22,500 nucleotides of DNA from Neocallimastix lanati (nom. inval.). Lineage: Eukaryota > Neocallimastigomycota > Neocallimastigomycetes > Neocallimastigales > Neocallimastigaceae. Numbering within the stretch: the stretch's first letter is position 1; every line of letters begins with the position of its first letter. Both the position numbers and the translations under genes were made by a program. The notes below the pieces were generated by a model. It ran no database searches. It was not told the origin of the DNA and worked only from the letters and a program-made list of their open reading frames with translations. The stretch covers positions 570,001-592,500 of the forward strand of contig JACVTC010000118.1 in assembly GCA_016946835.1 (NCBI GenBank), in the 5' to 3' direction. Of this stretch, positions 11,576 to 22,500 are shown one piece after another.

Positions 11576-13118
11576 CAATAATAAATTATATTTTTTACCA
11601 ATATATTTGTATGAATTTTTAATATTATACATTAATAATAATATGTATAATTATTTATTTTTATATTATTATTATTATTATTATTTTTTGTTAATCATTA
11701 AAAGAATTGAATTAATTATAAATTACATAATCATTAATAATAAGATTAATATTATTAATTATTAATAAGTAAATAAATAAATAACAAATAACAAGTAATG
11801 GTCACTTTTAATAATTTATAGAAGGAAAATAGTTGATTTTAATAATTATTATTATGACTATCTCTTTGAATTCCATTAATACACACAATTATTATTTATT
11901 TATTTATAATATCACATGTCAAGGAATTTGTAAGTATGTAATAAATAATAGTCATTATTACTACAAATATATAAATTAGAATTAGATTCTTTTAAATAAT
12001 TATAATTTTTTTTTTAAAATTCTATTTTTACTAGAAATTATTTATTTATAATATAGAATGTCATTGAAAACAATGTAAAAATATGTAATAGCTATTAATG
12101 ATTATTTTAACAATAGTCACCATTATCACTTTAGTACATAAAAAAAAAATAAAATTTCTTTTTAATAATTAATTTTAAATTCCATAAAAAAAATATGCAT
12201 TATGATATTTTAGAATATATATTAGCATTAGTAAATAAACAAATAAATAAATAATAAATAAAAAACTAAATATATAAATGATTAATACATAAATATATAT
12301 AAAAAGAATATTTAGTATAAATTAAAATGGAATCAAAATGTTTTTTTTTTTTTTTTTTTTTTTTATAAAATAAAATTTATAACACAATACAATAATACAA
12401 TAATAAATAAATAGATAAATAAATAAATAAATAATAATGACTAATTAATTTATATTGTTTGTAATAAAATGTCTAAATTATAAAACTAATATAGTAATTC
12501 CATATTAATTTTTTTTTGTTTATAAATAAATTAATATACCACCAAATTATCAATGAAACACACATAAATTTTTATTTACATGATTACACATAAAAGTAAT
12601 TTGCAAGTCATTATTCTCTTGGCTAAATGAAACAGTGCTAATATATTTATTTGTTTATTTTTTCTTTTATTAGTTTCATAAATTTTTTTTTTAATTTGAT
12701 AAATTACTTATTATATATATATATATAGATATTTTTCTTTATTATTATTATTTTTTTTTTTTATGTTTTTGTTTTTTTTTTTATTTATATTTCTTTTATA
12801 TTTCCTTTTATATTTAAAGGAATAGATGTAATATATTTTCAAAAATGATAATGGCAATACTGATGATAACATGTTGAGTAAATATAATAAAAAAAAAAAA
12901 AAAAGGAAAAAATTCTAATTTTCTTGTCATATTTTAATATAATTTTTAATATTTTTTAATATATATTTTTAATATGCTTTAATAATAAAAAGTAATGTAA
13001 ATATTATGTAAAACATTTTAATTTAATTTAATTTTTGTATTTTTTTTTTTTTTTTTTTTTTAAATTATAAAATAAAAATAAGTACAAAGAAAATAGTAGA
13101 AATTAAAAATTATATCAT
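11576..13118. other. A+T-rich non-coding stretch
   Basis: No convincing frame or RNA gene. It contains short AAT, AAAT and (AT)n runs, poly(T) tracts at about 12341-12364 and 13039-13061, and a slightly more G+C-rich patch near 12540-12640 that has no recognisable product in either strand. Confidence 0.5.
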
Positions 13119-13183
13119 TTCTATTATATTAAAATTAATATTAATTATTAACAATAATTAATATTAATTTTAATATAATAGAA
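13119..13183. repeat. Perfect 31-bp inverted repeat with 3-base loop
   Basis: The arm at 13119-13149, beginning TTCTATTATATTAAAATT, is exactly complementary to 13153-13183, ending AATTTTAATATAATAGAA. Only AAC lies between them. It could extrude as a cruciform or, if transcribed, form a long hairpin. No other copy was seen in the window. Confidence 0.95.
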
Positions 13184-13249
13184 TACAAACACTAATTTAA
13201 TCTGTGGATGCATTTAATAAATTTTAAATAGAAAATTTAATTCAAAAAA

Positions 13250-13425
13250 TAATAATAATAAAAAATAAACACATAAATAAATAAATAATAAATAAATAGA
13301 TAAATATATAAATAAATAAATAATAAATATATAAATAAATAAATAATAAATATATAAATAAATAAATAATAAATAAATAGATAAATAAATAAATAAATAA
13401 ATAAATAATAAATAAATAAAACAGA
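13250..13425. repeat. (AAAT)n/TAAATAA array with TATATAAA interruptions
   Basis: AAATAAATAAATAATAAATA runs are interrupted by three similar ATATATAAATAAATAAATAA blocks (about 13304-13365), suggesting short-range tandem duplication. The minus-strand frame across it is a repeat artefact. Confidence 0.9.
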
Positions 13426-15063
13426 TTTAATATTTAAATACATTAAATCTATTATTTTTAATCCTAAATGCATACAAATAAAATATAATATACAAAAATT
13501 AAGAAATATATAATTATCAACAATAGCCTCAATTAACAATCATAACAAAAAAAAGGATAATAAAACAAATTTCACTATTTTAATTTGTATTTACATTTTA
13601 AATGGTTTAGCATATAATCAATTAATAAAATAATTATCATTTTTTAATTTTTTTTAATTTTTTTATTTGTATTTATATATTTATATATATATAATTTTTT
13701 AAAAAAAATTTTTTTTTAAATTAAATTAATAACTTATTAAAAAAAAATCATTGTTTTATTGGTTTAAATTTTTATCCCACACATTCTGTTTTTATAGTAA
13801 TAAGATTTATTTTAATTTTATCATAGTTTTGTCATATTTGCTCATATAATTAACATATATTATTCACGTGTCTCCACAACCATCATAATTTATTATACCT
13901 GTAACCTTAGTTTTGTATATTATAAAAATTACCAAAATTATTAGATAGAAAACAGATTAGGAATTTAAATAAAAAAAAAATATATATATATACAGATATG
14001 ATTATAAATAATTATATATAATTTATATATTTCATATTATTTCATTTTATATATAAAATAAAATGAATTTATTAATTTGGTATTATATATATGTAATATA
14101 TATATAATAAATAAATTAATAAAAAAAAATAATTAATAATTCTTATTTCATTTTATATTGAAAGTTAATAGTTATATCATTTCAAAGATTAATAATTATA
14201 AATAAATAATTTGTTATTTTATTGCTTTTCATAATTATAATATTCATTAATAAGCTAATATCCATATTCATTAATATTTTAATTAAAATGTTATTTTTCT
14301 TTTGTATTATAATTTCCAATAATATTTTAATTAGCATTAATCTTTTAATTATATGAACATTATTATGGCTAATAAAAAATCATTATATTGATTTATAAAA
14401 CAAATTTTCAGATTTTGTCTTTATTTCTAAAAAAAAGTGATATAACATTTAATCAAATAAATTTTAAACATACCAATATACTATTTTTTTTTTAACTTTT
14501 ATTTTATTTTATTTTTTTATATAAATATATTTAGTATAAAACAAAAGTCTATTATCAGTTAGTTAATTCTTTAAAATTCATTATTTATTTATTTAAGTCA
14601 AATTCAATGTCTTTGGTTGGGAATAAGCGACTTTGTATTGATGTTTTATCTACATAAGATATTTTGTTTTAATTTGAAATAATTAACCATTCTTTAGTAT
14701 TCCAAGAAAAACAAAAAACTCTTATTGAACATTTTAGATCATACTATAATCAAATTAATTGAATAATATTAAAAATTTGTTATAAAATATTAATTAAACT
14801 ATTTTGATGTTTTATTATTTAATTTAAAATTTCAAGATTTTACAATTAATAAATTAACATTAAATATTTATATACATATATATTGTATATAAATAGAATA
14901 TTTGATATTAAAAAAAAGTACTATTTATTATTCATTAATAAAAAAAGACATATTAGTTTATTAGAGCTTAATTAGATTTTTTTTTTATTTTTTGATAGCT
15001 GAAATTTTAATTTTAATTTAACGGTATGCTTTTTTTTTATTGGTTAATTCAAATTTTAAAGAT
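13426..15063. other. A+T-rich non-coding stretch with two possible decayed coding patches
   Basis: There is no intact gene. On the minus strand near 13870-13920 a patch reads TKVTGIINYDGCGDT. On the plus strand at about 14597-14760 a frame with two stops includes SNSMSLVGNKRLCIDVLST and EIINHSLVFQEKQKTLIEHF. Both have protein-like composition, but I do not recognise them; they may be transposon or exon relics. Confidence 0.35.
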
Positions 15064-15580
15064 CTACAAATATAGGTAAAAAATAATTAAACAATTAATA
15101 ATTACCATTATTCATTAATAATTAATTTTATAAATATATTAAATTATATTATTTATTTGTTGTAAAACATTATATATATATATATATATAAAATTTTAAG
15201 AATGTATCTTTTAGCTAATTATTTTTTTTTATATTTTATATACTATTGTATTAATGTTTTATATTTATTATATAGGAATCACTTTTATTATTTTTTTAAA
15301 TTTATAATTATTTTAGTTTTAATAAAACATTTACTCATTTTAATTTGTTACTATTATATATTTTCTTGTTTTTTCTTTTTCTTTTTACTTTTTATTTATA
15401 TATATAATTTTTTTTATCATTACTATATATTATACTTTTTTATTTTATTTTATTTTTATAAATTTTACAAATATAGATATAAATAATTAAATAATTAATA
15501 ATTATCATTATTCATTCATCATTAACTAAATAAATATATTAAATAAATTATTGGTGTAAAAACAGTATAAATATATATAT
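15064..15580. repeat. Direct repeat of ~115 bp, copies 403 bp apart
   Basis: The copy at 15064-15180 and the copy at 15467-15580 share ACAAATATAG, AATTAATAATTA(C/T)CATT, TTCATT, TAAATATATTAAAT and TGTAAAA in the same order and spacing, then both enter (TA)n. The intervening sequence has a spurious 94-residue frame of mostly Phe, Tyr, Leu and Ile. It is an old segmental duplication. Confidence 0.75.
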
Positions 15581-15590
15581 ATATATATAT

Positions 15591-16139
15591 TTTTACTTTA
15601 TTTAATTTTAGTGTTTAGTATATTTAATATTTCATTTTTTTTAATAATAGTTTTTTTTATTATATATTTTTTAAAATTAAAGAATATTTTATTATAACAT
15701 AGAAATTTTAATGTTTTTTCAAACTTCATAAATTAATATAATTTATTTAATATACTGTAATTGTTAATATTATCTTAAAATCAAAAGGAAAAAAGTTTAT
15801 TATTTTTATTATTATTATTATTATAAAAATTTTAAAATTTTTTAATTATAAAAAATTAATAAAAATAATTAATATTATTTAAATTTAATTTTTTTTATCT
15901 AAGCTCTAATATATATTTATTTATACCAACTTTTAATATTAATAAAAGATAATATCATATGTTAATTATGATAATAATAAATAAATAAATAAATAAATAT
16001 TATTGTAATTTTTTTATATTTTACATTTATTAGAATTTATTTTTGAAAATTTTTAATCAGAATTAAGAAACATCAGTATACAAAATTTTACTTTAAATTT
16101 ATCAATTATAACAAAAAAAAATATTCTCTGGAATAATAT
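15591..16139. other. A+T-rich non-coding stretch
   Basis: No gene was recognised. It holds short (ATT)n near 15805-15822 and (AAAT)n near 15970-15997. Confidence 0.5.
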
Positions 16140-16800
16140 TAATAAATGATAAATAATAATATATAATAATATTAATATTAAATAATAATAAAAATTGTAA
16201 TAATAGTATTAAAAATAATTTTAATAATAATAAATAATAAATATTTATAATTACAAAAAAATAATAATAATAATAATAATAAATAATAATAAAAAAATAT
16301 AAATAATAAATAATAAATAATAATAATAATAATAATAATAAATAATAAATAATAAATAATAAATAATAAATAATAAATAATAAATAATAAATAATAAATA
16401 ATAAATAATAAATAATAAATAATAAATAATAAATAATAAATAATAAATAATAAATAATAAATAATAAATAATAAATAATAAATAATAAATAATAAATAAT
16501 AAATAATAAATAATAAATAATAAATAATAAATAATAAATAATAAATAATAAATAATAAATAATAAATAATAAATAATAAATAATAAATAATAAATAATAA
16601 ATAATAAATAATAAATAACAAATATAATAAATAAATAATAAATAATAAATAATAAATAATAAATAAATAATAAATAATAAATAATAAATAACAAATATAA
16701 TAAATAAATAATAAATAATAAATAATAAATAATAATAAATAATAAATAATAAATAAATAATATATAAATATATAATAAATAATAATGATAATAATTTAAA
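16140..16800. repeat. ATAAATA heptamer satellite, ~660 bp
   Basis: After irregular AAT runs (16140-16340), a nearly perfect ATAAATA heptamer array runs from about 16340 to 16617, roughly 40 copies. It continues to about 16790 with a variant block AATAACAAATATAATAAAT seen twice, 73 bp apart (ACAAATATAA at 16618 and 16691). The minus strand TTATTTA contains no stop codon in any frame, hence overlapping frames of 147 and 195 residues made of an LLFIIYY repeat. These are not genes. Confidence 0.97.
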
Positions 16801-18977
16801 CCTATTATTATAAATTTATTAGTTTTACTTTTTGTCATTGTTGATATATTAACTAAATATTATTTTATTAATATAATTATTTTTTTTTTTATAAATTATT
16901 AATTATTTTTCCATTTTGTATTCTTTCTTTGTTTTGTTTTAAATTTAAATATTTTACTTTATATATTTTTAAATATAATAATATCTATTAAATAATATAT
17001 TGAAGATCTTTTTCTATTTTATTTAACTTTTTAAACATATTATATGGATTTTTCTTTTAATATTTAATACATTTTAAAGTTCAAAAAAAGTTGAGATTTT
17101 TTTAACTATAATTGGAAAGAAAAGATTAGATGATTAAATTTAATTTAAAAATAAATCAATAAATAATTTTGTGTGACTATAATAATATTATCAATGTATA
17201 TGATTAAAAAAAGTTAAAAAAGTTTATTATATTATAATAATAAGTTTAATAAAAATTTATATAAAAGTTTTATGAAAATATTTTATTGAAATTTTAATGT
17301 CAATTGATGGATTTAAAGCCAATTAATGATATTTTCATTTATTTACTTTAATTATGCATATATTTATATATCTATTAAATATATTGATTTTAAATTCCAA
17401 AAAAAAAAAAAAAAAAAATCAACAATTATAAAAAAAAAATAAACTTTAATAATTTCTATTTAAATCTAATAAATAAAAAAAAGTTCTTTTTTTTTTTTCT
17501 ACTTTATAAGATGTTTTTTTTTCTTGCTTTGTTTTTAGAATAAAAATTATAGTTTAATAACTGAAAATAATAATATAATAATAAAATTAAACTATTATTT
17601 TTAATGAAAAAAATTTTATTAATTATTTATTATTCCTTTTTTAAAAATTTTTTTTGATGAAAAACTTTTTTATTTAATTTAAATTACTTTTTTTTTCTAT
17701 TTCATTTCCATACGAAATACAAAATAATAGAAAATAAAAAAAAATTAAAAAAAGAAAATTATTATATTTAATGAAAAAGAATATTTATAAATTATAATTT
17801 TTCTTTTAATGACAAAAAAAATTTTTTTTCTTAGTTTCTAGAAGATTAAAAGAAAAGAAAAGAAAAGAAAATTATACTTTGGATGCATGTAGAATAATAT
17901 TAAGCTTTATATATTAGAAATAATTAATCATATTATAAGTGAAATTTAATGTTGCAAAAAAATAAAAAAAAACATTTTTATATTGAATATAATGAATTTG
18001 ATGGCTTTTATTATTATTATTATTATTATTTTATTCATGTATTATAGATGAGTATAAAAAAAAACTTGTGAAAAATTTCACATATGTATCATAACAAAAT
18101 TCTAAAAACAATAAAAAGAATGTGTAAAATTATTTATTTTATTATCATTTAATAATATAATTAATAATATTAATAAATAAATGATAATAAATTAAAATTA
18201 GAATTAAAATTATTTAATTATTAAATATTATTATTATTTTTTTTTTTAATATAAAAAAATTTAATATATTAAAGTTTGAACTTTTTTTTTTAATATATAT
18301 ATATTTTTTTAAAATTTCTTTAATATTATTGGCACCATATATTTGTATAGTTTTTCAAAAAAAAAAAAAGTAATCGTATCCAATGGTATTAGTATTAGAA
18401 TTAATTTATAATTTATACCAATAATAATATACTTTTTTTTATAATTTTTAATTTATTTTTTTGAGAATTTCTTTAATTAAAATAATATTACAACAAAAAT
18501 ATGTTTAAACTTTAATCAATAATAAATACATATGAACTATAATAATATTATCACTTAACATTTATTTAACATATGTTTAATTAAAAAATAAATAACTAAA
18601 TATTGAATGAAAAAAAAAAAATAAAATAAAAATTAATACATAATTTATTGTGTATAGCATTTTTTTTTTTTTAAAAAATTATTAATATTATTAACACAAA
18701 ATATCAATTGAATTGTTTATTTATTATTACAAAAAAAATTATTTATTTATTTATGAAAAGTGGATCAAGCATGTGAATTATATAATACATTATATAAAAT
18801 GAAAAAAATGTAAATAAAAAAAAAATAAATAAATCAATCGAGTAATTATTACTAAATAATTAATTAATTTATTTTTTATATTGCTAATAATTATTTACAT
18901 ATATTGTTAAGAAATAAAAAAAACGATAACAATATTGAAATACTTCATGCTAAATAGAAATAATAATAAATAATATT
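16801..18977. other. A+T-rich non-coding stretch
   Basis: There is no recognisable gene. Notable items are (AAAAG)5 at about 17848-17873, poly(A) at 17400-17418, (ATT)n near 18008-18030, and a 13-bp inverted pair TTTATTATCATTT / AAATGATAATAAA at 18138-18150 and 18179-18191. Confidence 0.5.
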
Positions 18978-19033
18978 GGGAGGTGTGCATTTCGCAAAAT
19001 GTGGCTTAAAGTATTTTTAAAAAATAAACATAT

Positions 19034-19064
<31 letters not shown>

Positions 19065-19523
19065 TATTTATTATTTATTATTTATTAACTATTTATTATA
19101 TTTATTATTTATTATTTATTATTTATTAACTATTTATTATATTTATTATTTATTATTTATTATTTATTATTTATTATTTATTATGTATTATTTATTTATT
19201 ATTTATTATTTATTATTTACTATTTATTATTTACTATTTATTATTTATTATTTACTATTTATTATTTACTATTTATTATTTACTATTTATTATTTACTAT
19301 TTATTATTTATTATTTACTATTTATTATTTATTTATTTAAAAATATTTTATAATAAAATGTTTTATAATAAAATATTTAAATACTTATTTACTTTTTCAA
19401 AAATGATTTTTATTATTTATTTAATTATTTATTTATTGGTTAAAAAATTATATAATGTGGCAATTAATTTAAAAAACTTTTGGCCATATTGCGAAATGCA
19501 CAATTGCGAAATGATACACATTC
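18978..19523. mobile_element. Non-autonomous TIR element (MITE-like), ~546 bp, filled with heptamer repeats
   Basis: The left end is GGGAGGTGTGCATTTCGC then AAAATGTGGCTTAAAG (18978-19011). The right end read inward on the minus strand is GAATGTGTATCATTTCGC, then a second copy TGTGCATTTCGCAATATGGC and CAAAAG (about 19475-19523). The ends are thus inverted repeats of 35-45 bp, and the right tip carries a duplicated CATTTCGCAA motif. The 9 bases outside each end (AATAATATT and AATAATAAG) agree at 7 of 9, a possible but weak 9-bp target duplication of the Mutator size. The interior is TTATTTA/TTACTATTTA repeat with no frame. Similar ends occur at 4631-4745. A link to the MULE transposase at 1-1084 is only a guess. 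Confidence 0.65.
19060..19335. repeat. TTATTTA heptamer array inside the TIR element
   Basis: TTATTTA heptamers with frequent TTACTATTTA variants fill the element. This is the reverse orientation of the ATAAATA arrays at 11.4 and 16.3 kb. Confidence 0.93.
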
Positions 19524-19535
19524 AATAATAAGATC

Positions 19536-19536
<1 letters not shown>

Positions 19537-19585
<49 letters not shown>

Positions 19586-19610
19586 AAATAATAAATAATA
19601 ATAAATAGTA
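19537..19610. repeat. (AAAT)n then ATAAATA microsatellite
   Basis: About eleven AAAT units adjoin the right flank of the TIR element and pass into AATAAATAATAAAT. Confidence 0.9.
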
Positions 19611-19774
19611 AATGATAAATAATAATTATTAATCATTTTAATATAAAATACAATATTGAAACAAATCAATACTATAATAAGATTTTATAAATATAGTTTA
19701 ATTAATTTTAATTTAGTTGTTAATCAATAAAATTAAATATTCAAGAAATATTTTTAAAAAGATTGACAAAAGCA

Positions 19775-19780
19775 AAATAA

Positions 19781-19848
<68 letters not shown>

Positions 19849-19855
19849 AAGTAAA
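19775..19855. repeat. (AAAT)n tetranucleotide microsatellite
   Basis: About 18 uninterrupted AAAT units. Confidence 0.95.
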
Positions 19856-19903
19856 TAAATGAGTATTAGTGGCAATGTCAATAATAAATAATTCAATAAT
19901 AAA

Positions 19904-19985
19904 ACTAATACTAATACTAATACTAAAAAATACTAATAATAATACTAATACTTTTAATAATAATAATAATTTTAATAATAATAAT
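19904..19985. repeat. (ACTAAT)n and AAT microsatellite
   Basis: ACTAATACTAATACTAATACT is followed by AATAATACTAATACTTTTAA and AAT runs. No coding content. Confidence 0.85.
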
Positions 19986-20009
19986 AATATGAAATCAGAT
20001 TGAATGATA

Positions 20010-20668
20010 ACAGTACAGTTGAATAAAAAAAATAAATAATACTAATAATTATATAAAAAAAAAACATAACAATAATATGACTACAATATGCTTGAATTAT
20101 TTAAACCCAATATTTTGAAGGTCGATTAAATTTTAAATTTAATATCTTTAATATAAAAAAAGAGATTTTCATTAAATATTTATTATTTTAATGTATAAAT
20201 AAATTTAAATTTACTTTTTATAATATATTTATATTAATATATTTTTTTTAATGTAATTATAATTAAAATACATATATATATATTCAATATACAGATTAAT
20301 TTCATTTACAGTATTACTATTATTTTTTTAAACTGTATCTATAAAGATGTAAATTAGTAATTTGAATATAAATTTATTTATTATTAATTATATATTTATA
20401 TATATATATTTTATATGAAATTGCTAATAATATATAATTATTTAATATCAAAATTTTTATTTTTTATTTTCATTTTCTTAATTTATACTTTCAAAATATA
20501 AACTTTTTTTTTTTTAAAGTAGATGGATTGGATTTTAACGATTCCTATGACCTAGTATAAAATTGTCATATCAAAGAAAAATATTTTAAACTTTTTTTTT
20601 TTTTTTTTTTTTTTTTTAATTGTAAACTATTATTGACATTTAAATTATAAAGTATAAATATATACATA

Positions 20669-20701
<33 letters not shown>

Positions 20702-21465
20702 CTTTTTCAAGAATGAAAAATCTATTTAAAAATTTCATAAAGAAATTAATATTTATTATTTCTTATAGTATTTATTTACTATTGTATTCATTTATATATT
20801 TACTTTAGTTTTTATTTTTTTATTTCGTATCATATATCTTTTTTATTTTTTTTTATTTTTATTTTTTTATTTTTTTAAATTAAATTTATATAAAAATTAT
20901 AATTCTAATTTTTAAATATACTTTTTTTTAATGTGTTTTTATTTGTCATTTACGATTTTGTTAATTTATTACTATTTTTTTTTTTTTTTTAAATATAATT
21001 CTTAATATTTATTATTATTATTCTCTTTTTTATATAGTATTTCAATTTTATAAAAAGATAAGTTGATTATATCTTAATGCTTTGAGAGTTAATTAAATTT
21101 ATCATTAATTAATAAAAAGATAATGATGATTATAATTAATGAAAGCTATAGAAAAAAAAAATATTAATATTAATATAAAAGTAGTATTAACAGAATAATT
21201 TACAATATATCTGTTATTTAAAAGCTTTTTTCTTTTTTCTTTTTCTTTAATAATATTCTATTATATATATATATAAATAGATATATATATATGATATGTT
21301 TATTAAAATTGAAGATTAATAAAAAAAATTGTTATTTATAATCTTATATTTCTAAATATCGATGTATATTGTAAAATAATATCTAATAAGTATATTATAT
21401 AATATTATTAATAGAACTCAATTGAAAGAAATTAATTCTTCAAACGTAAAATAATAATAAAAAAT

Positions 21466-21504
<39 letters not shown>

Positions 21505-21940
21505 AATGTTTTTTTTATACATAATTTATTAAATTAGTATTCTTTCTACAAATAATAAAGTATTAAAAATAATATAATAAACAAAGCAAAATAATTTTTT
21601 TTTTATTTTAAACCACTTAAATAAAAAGGGATGGTTAACAATCATTTAAAACCCAGATAACATTATATTAACATTATATTTTTTATATCAACCGCTATTT
21701 TTTTTTTTTATTTTTTTCATACATATAAACATTTAATTTTAGTTTCAACTTATTATTAATTTTAAACATAAATTCATTTATCTTTATAAAACTATGTATG
21801 ACGTTAAATTTTTTTTTTTTCGGGGGATTGTTGAAAACAATGAATGGACCGCTAGAAACTTGAAAATTATTTTAGTTCTTATTTTTTTTATTTTCTTTAT
21901 TATTATTATTTTTTTTTAAATTTTTTTTCTTTCTTTTGAT
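20010..21940. other. A+T-rich non-coding stretch with homopolymers
   Basis: No gene is recognisable. Poly(T) tracts lie at about 20591-20617, 20687-20700 and 21468-21500 (33 bp). Two short, slightly G+C-richer patches stand out: about 20518-20558, with the frame VDGLDFNDSYDLV then a stop, after a T-rich run ending AAAG; and about 21829-21872, with CGGGGGATTGTTGAAAACAA. Neither can be assigned. Confidence 0.45.
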
Positions 21941-22020
21941 TTATTTTATTTTATTTTATTTTATTTTATTCAATCTGTACTTTAATATTTATATTTCAAC
22001 TATTTATTTTATTTTATTTT
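21941..22020. repeat. Third locus of the compound satellite, single core
   Basis: TTTTA pentamers flank one core, CAATCTGTACTTTAATATTT continuing ATATTTCAACTATTTATT, at about 21970-22005. This variant differs slightly from both larger loci. Confidence 0.9.
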
Positions 22021-22500
22021 TTTTTTAAAAAAAATGTATTTCTATAGTAATTGAATATACAATAGTATGTAATAAAATTATTTTTATATTAATAAACTCT
22101 AATATTTAAAAACTATAAATTAAAGTTACATAATAAATATTGAAATTTGTAACTTTAATAATAATATAAGAATTTGAAAAATTAGAAAATAAAAAAATTT
22201 TTTTTTTTTATAAAATTAACATTGTTGGATAATATTAATTTTATTTATTAAAATGTTTTAAAATGGAATAATTTAATAAATGAAATAAATATATTTTAGG
22301 TTATTTCAATAAATTAATAAAAATAAATTAATGAATTGTATTTGATTATTAAAACTTTATTATTGTATATTTTAATGTATAAGAAATATTATATCATTCT
22401 GATTATATGTAATATATAGTTGATTATATTCATCATAATTATATATTAGAAGGTGTACAAAATTCTTTTAGATATTAAATAATTCTTATTTTATATTAGA
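22021..22500. other. A+T-rich non-coding stretch to the right edge
   Basis: Nothing beyond base-composition repeats was seen. Confidence 0.5.

Noticed and set aside
11328-11632. Two minus-strand frames rich in Leu, Ile, Phe and Tyr
   Set aside because: They are produced by the 11.4-kb heptamer array; no domain or balanced composition.
13237-13539. Minus-strand frame of 100 residues
   Set aside because: Its repetitive part mirrors the TAAA array, and the rest has no recognisable motif.
15202-15486. Plus-strand frame of 94 residues resembling a membrane protein
   Set aside because: Hydrophobic composition is forced by T-rich DNA; it lies between two copies of a direct repeat and shows no motif.
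16140-16800. Heptamer array as a telomere
   Set aside because: The unit lacks any G, is internal and has degenerate edges, unlike known telomeric repeats.
16178-16838. Overlapping minus-strand frames of 147 and 195 residues made of LLFIIYY repeats
   Set aside because: They translate the ATAAATA heptamer array, whose TTATTTA strand lacks stop codons in all frames. Period and composition follow the DNA repeat, so they are not genes.

Overview
The window is extremely A+T-rich eukaryotic DNA. It has long poly(A)/poly(T) tracts, large microsatellites, several satellite arrays and only decayed transposon coding sequence. There is no intact host gene, and I saw no rRNA, tRNA, CRISPR array or bacterial-type signal. 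A degenerate MULE (Mutator-like) transposase and two decayed Ty1/copia retrotransposons in near-pure A+T DNA best fit an intergenic, perhaps pericentromeric or subtelomeric, stretch of an anaerobic gut fungus (Neocallimastigomycota). That is inference; another very A+T-rich protist or fungus cannot be excluded.

Layout. 1-1084: the 3' part of a MULE transposase, open to the left edge, broken by one frameshift and one in-frame stop. 1083-1445: small direct and tandem repeats. 1867-4375: a 2.5-kb compound satellite of about 37 units. Each unit is a fixed ~32-bp core plus a variable number of TTTTA pentamers, and part of the array is duplicated at a 695-bp period. 4560-4810: a fold-back structure made of two abutting transposon ends with terminal inverted repeats (TIRs). 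4895-6930: a minus-strand copia remnant, in transcription order RT, RNase H, polypurine tract and 3' LTR. 6964-7432: a second locus of the compound satellite. 7433-9188: a plus-strand copia remnant, integrase then the end of RNase H, polypurine tract and 3' LTR, with the RT domain missing. The two retrotransposons are head to head, with the satellite between their broken ends.

9480-10320 is a minisatellite whose units fold into hairpins. From 10.3 to 22.5 kb there is no recognisable gene. This part holds heptamer arrays (ATAAATA/TTATTTA) at 11.4, 16.1-16.8 and 19.1-19.3 kb, TAAA tetramer arrays, a 31-bp perfect inverted repeat at 13.1 kb and a 403-bp-spaced direct repeat at 15.1/15.5 kb. It also holds a ~546-bp TIR element at 18978-19523, related to the ends at 4.6-4.7 kb, and a third small copy of the compound satellite near 21.95 kb. 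A few short patches with slightly more G+C may be old exon or transposon relics.

No pathway can be inferred. The biology visible is mobile-element decay, microsatellite expansion inside the decaying elements, and amplification and dispersal of one compound satellite family.
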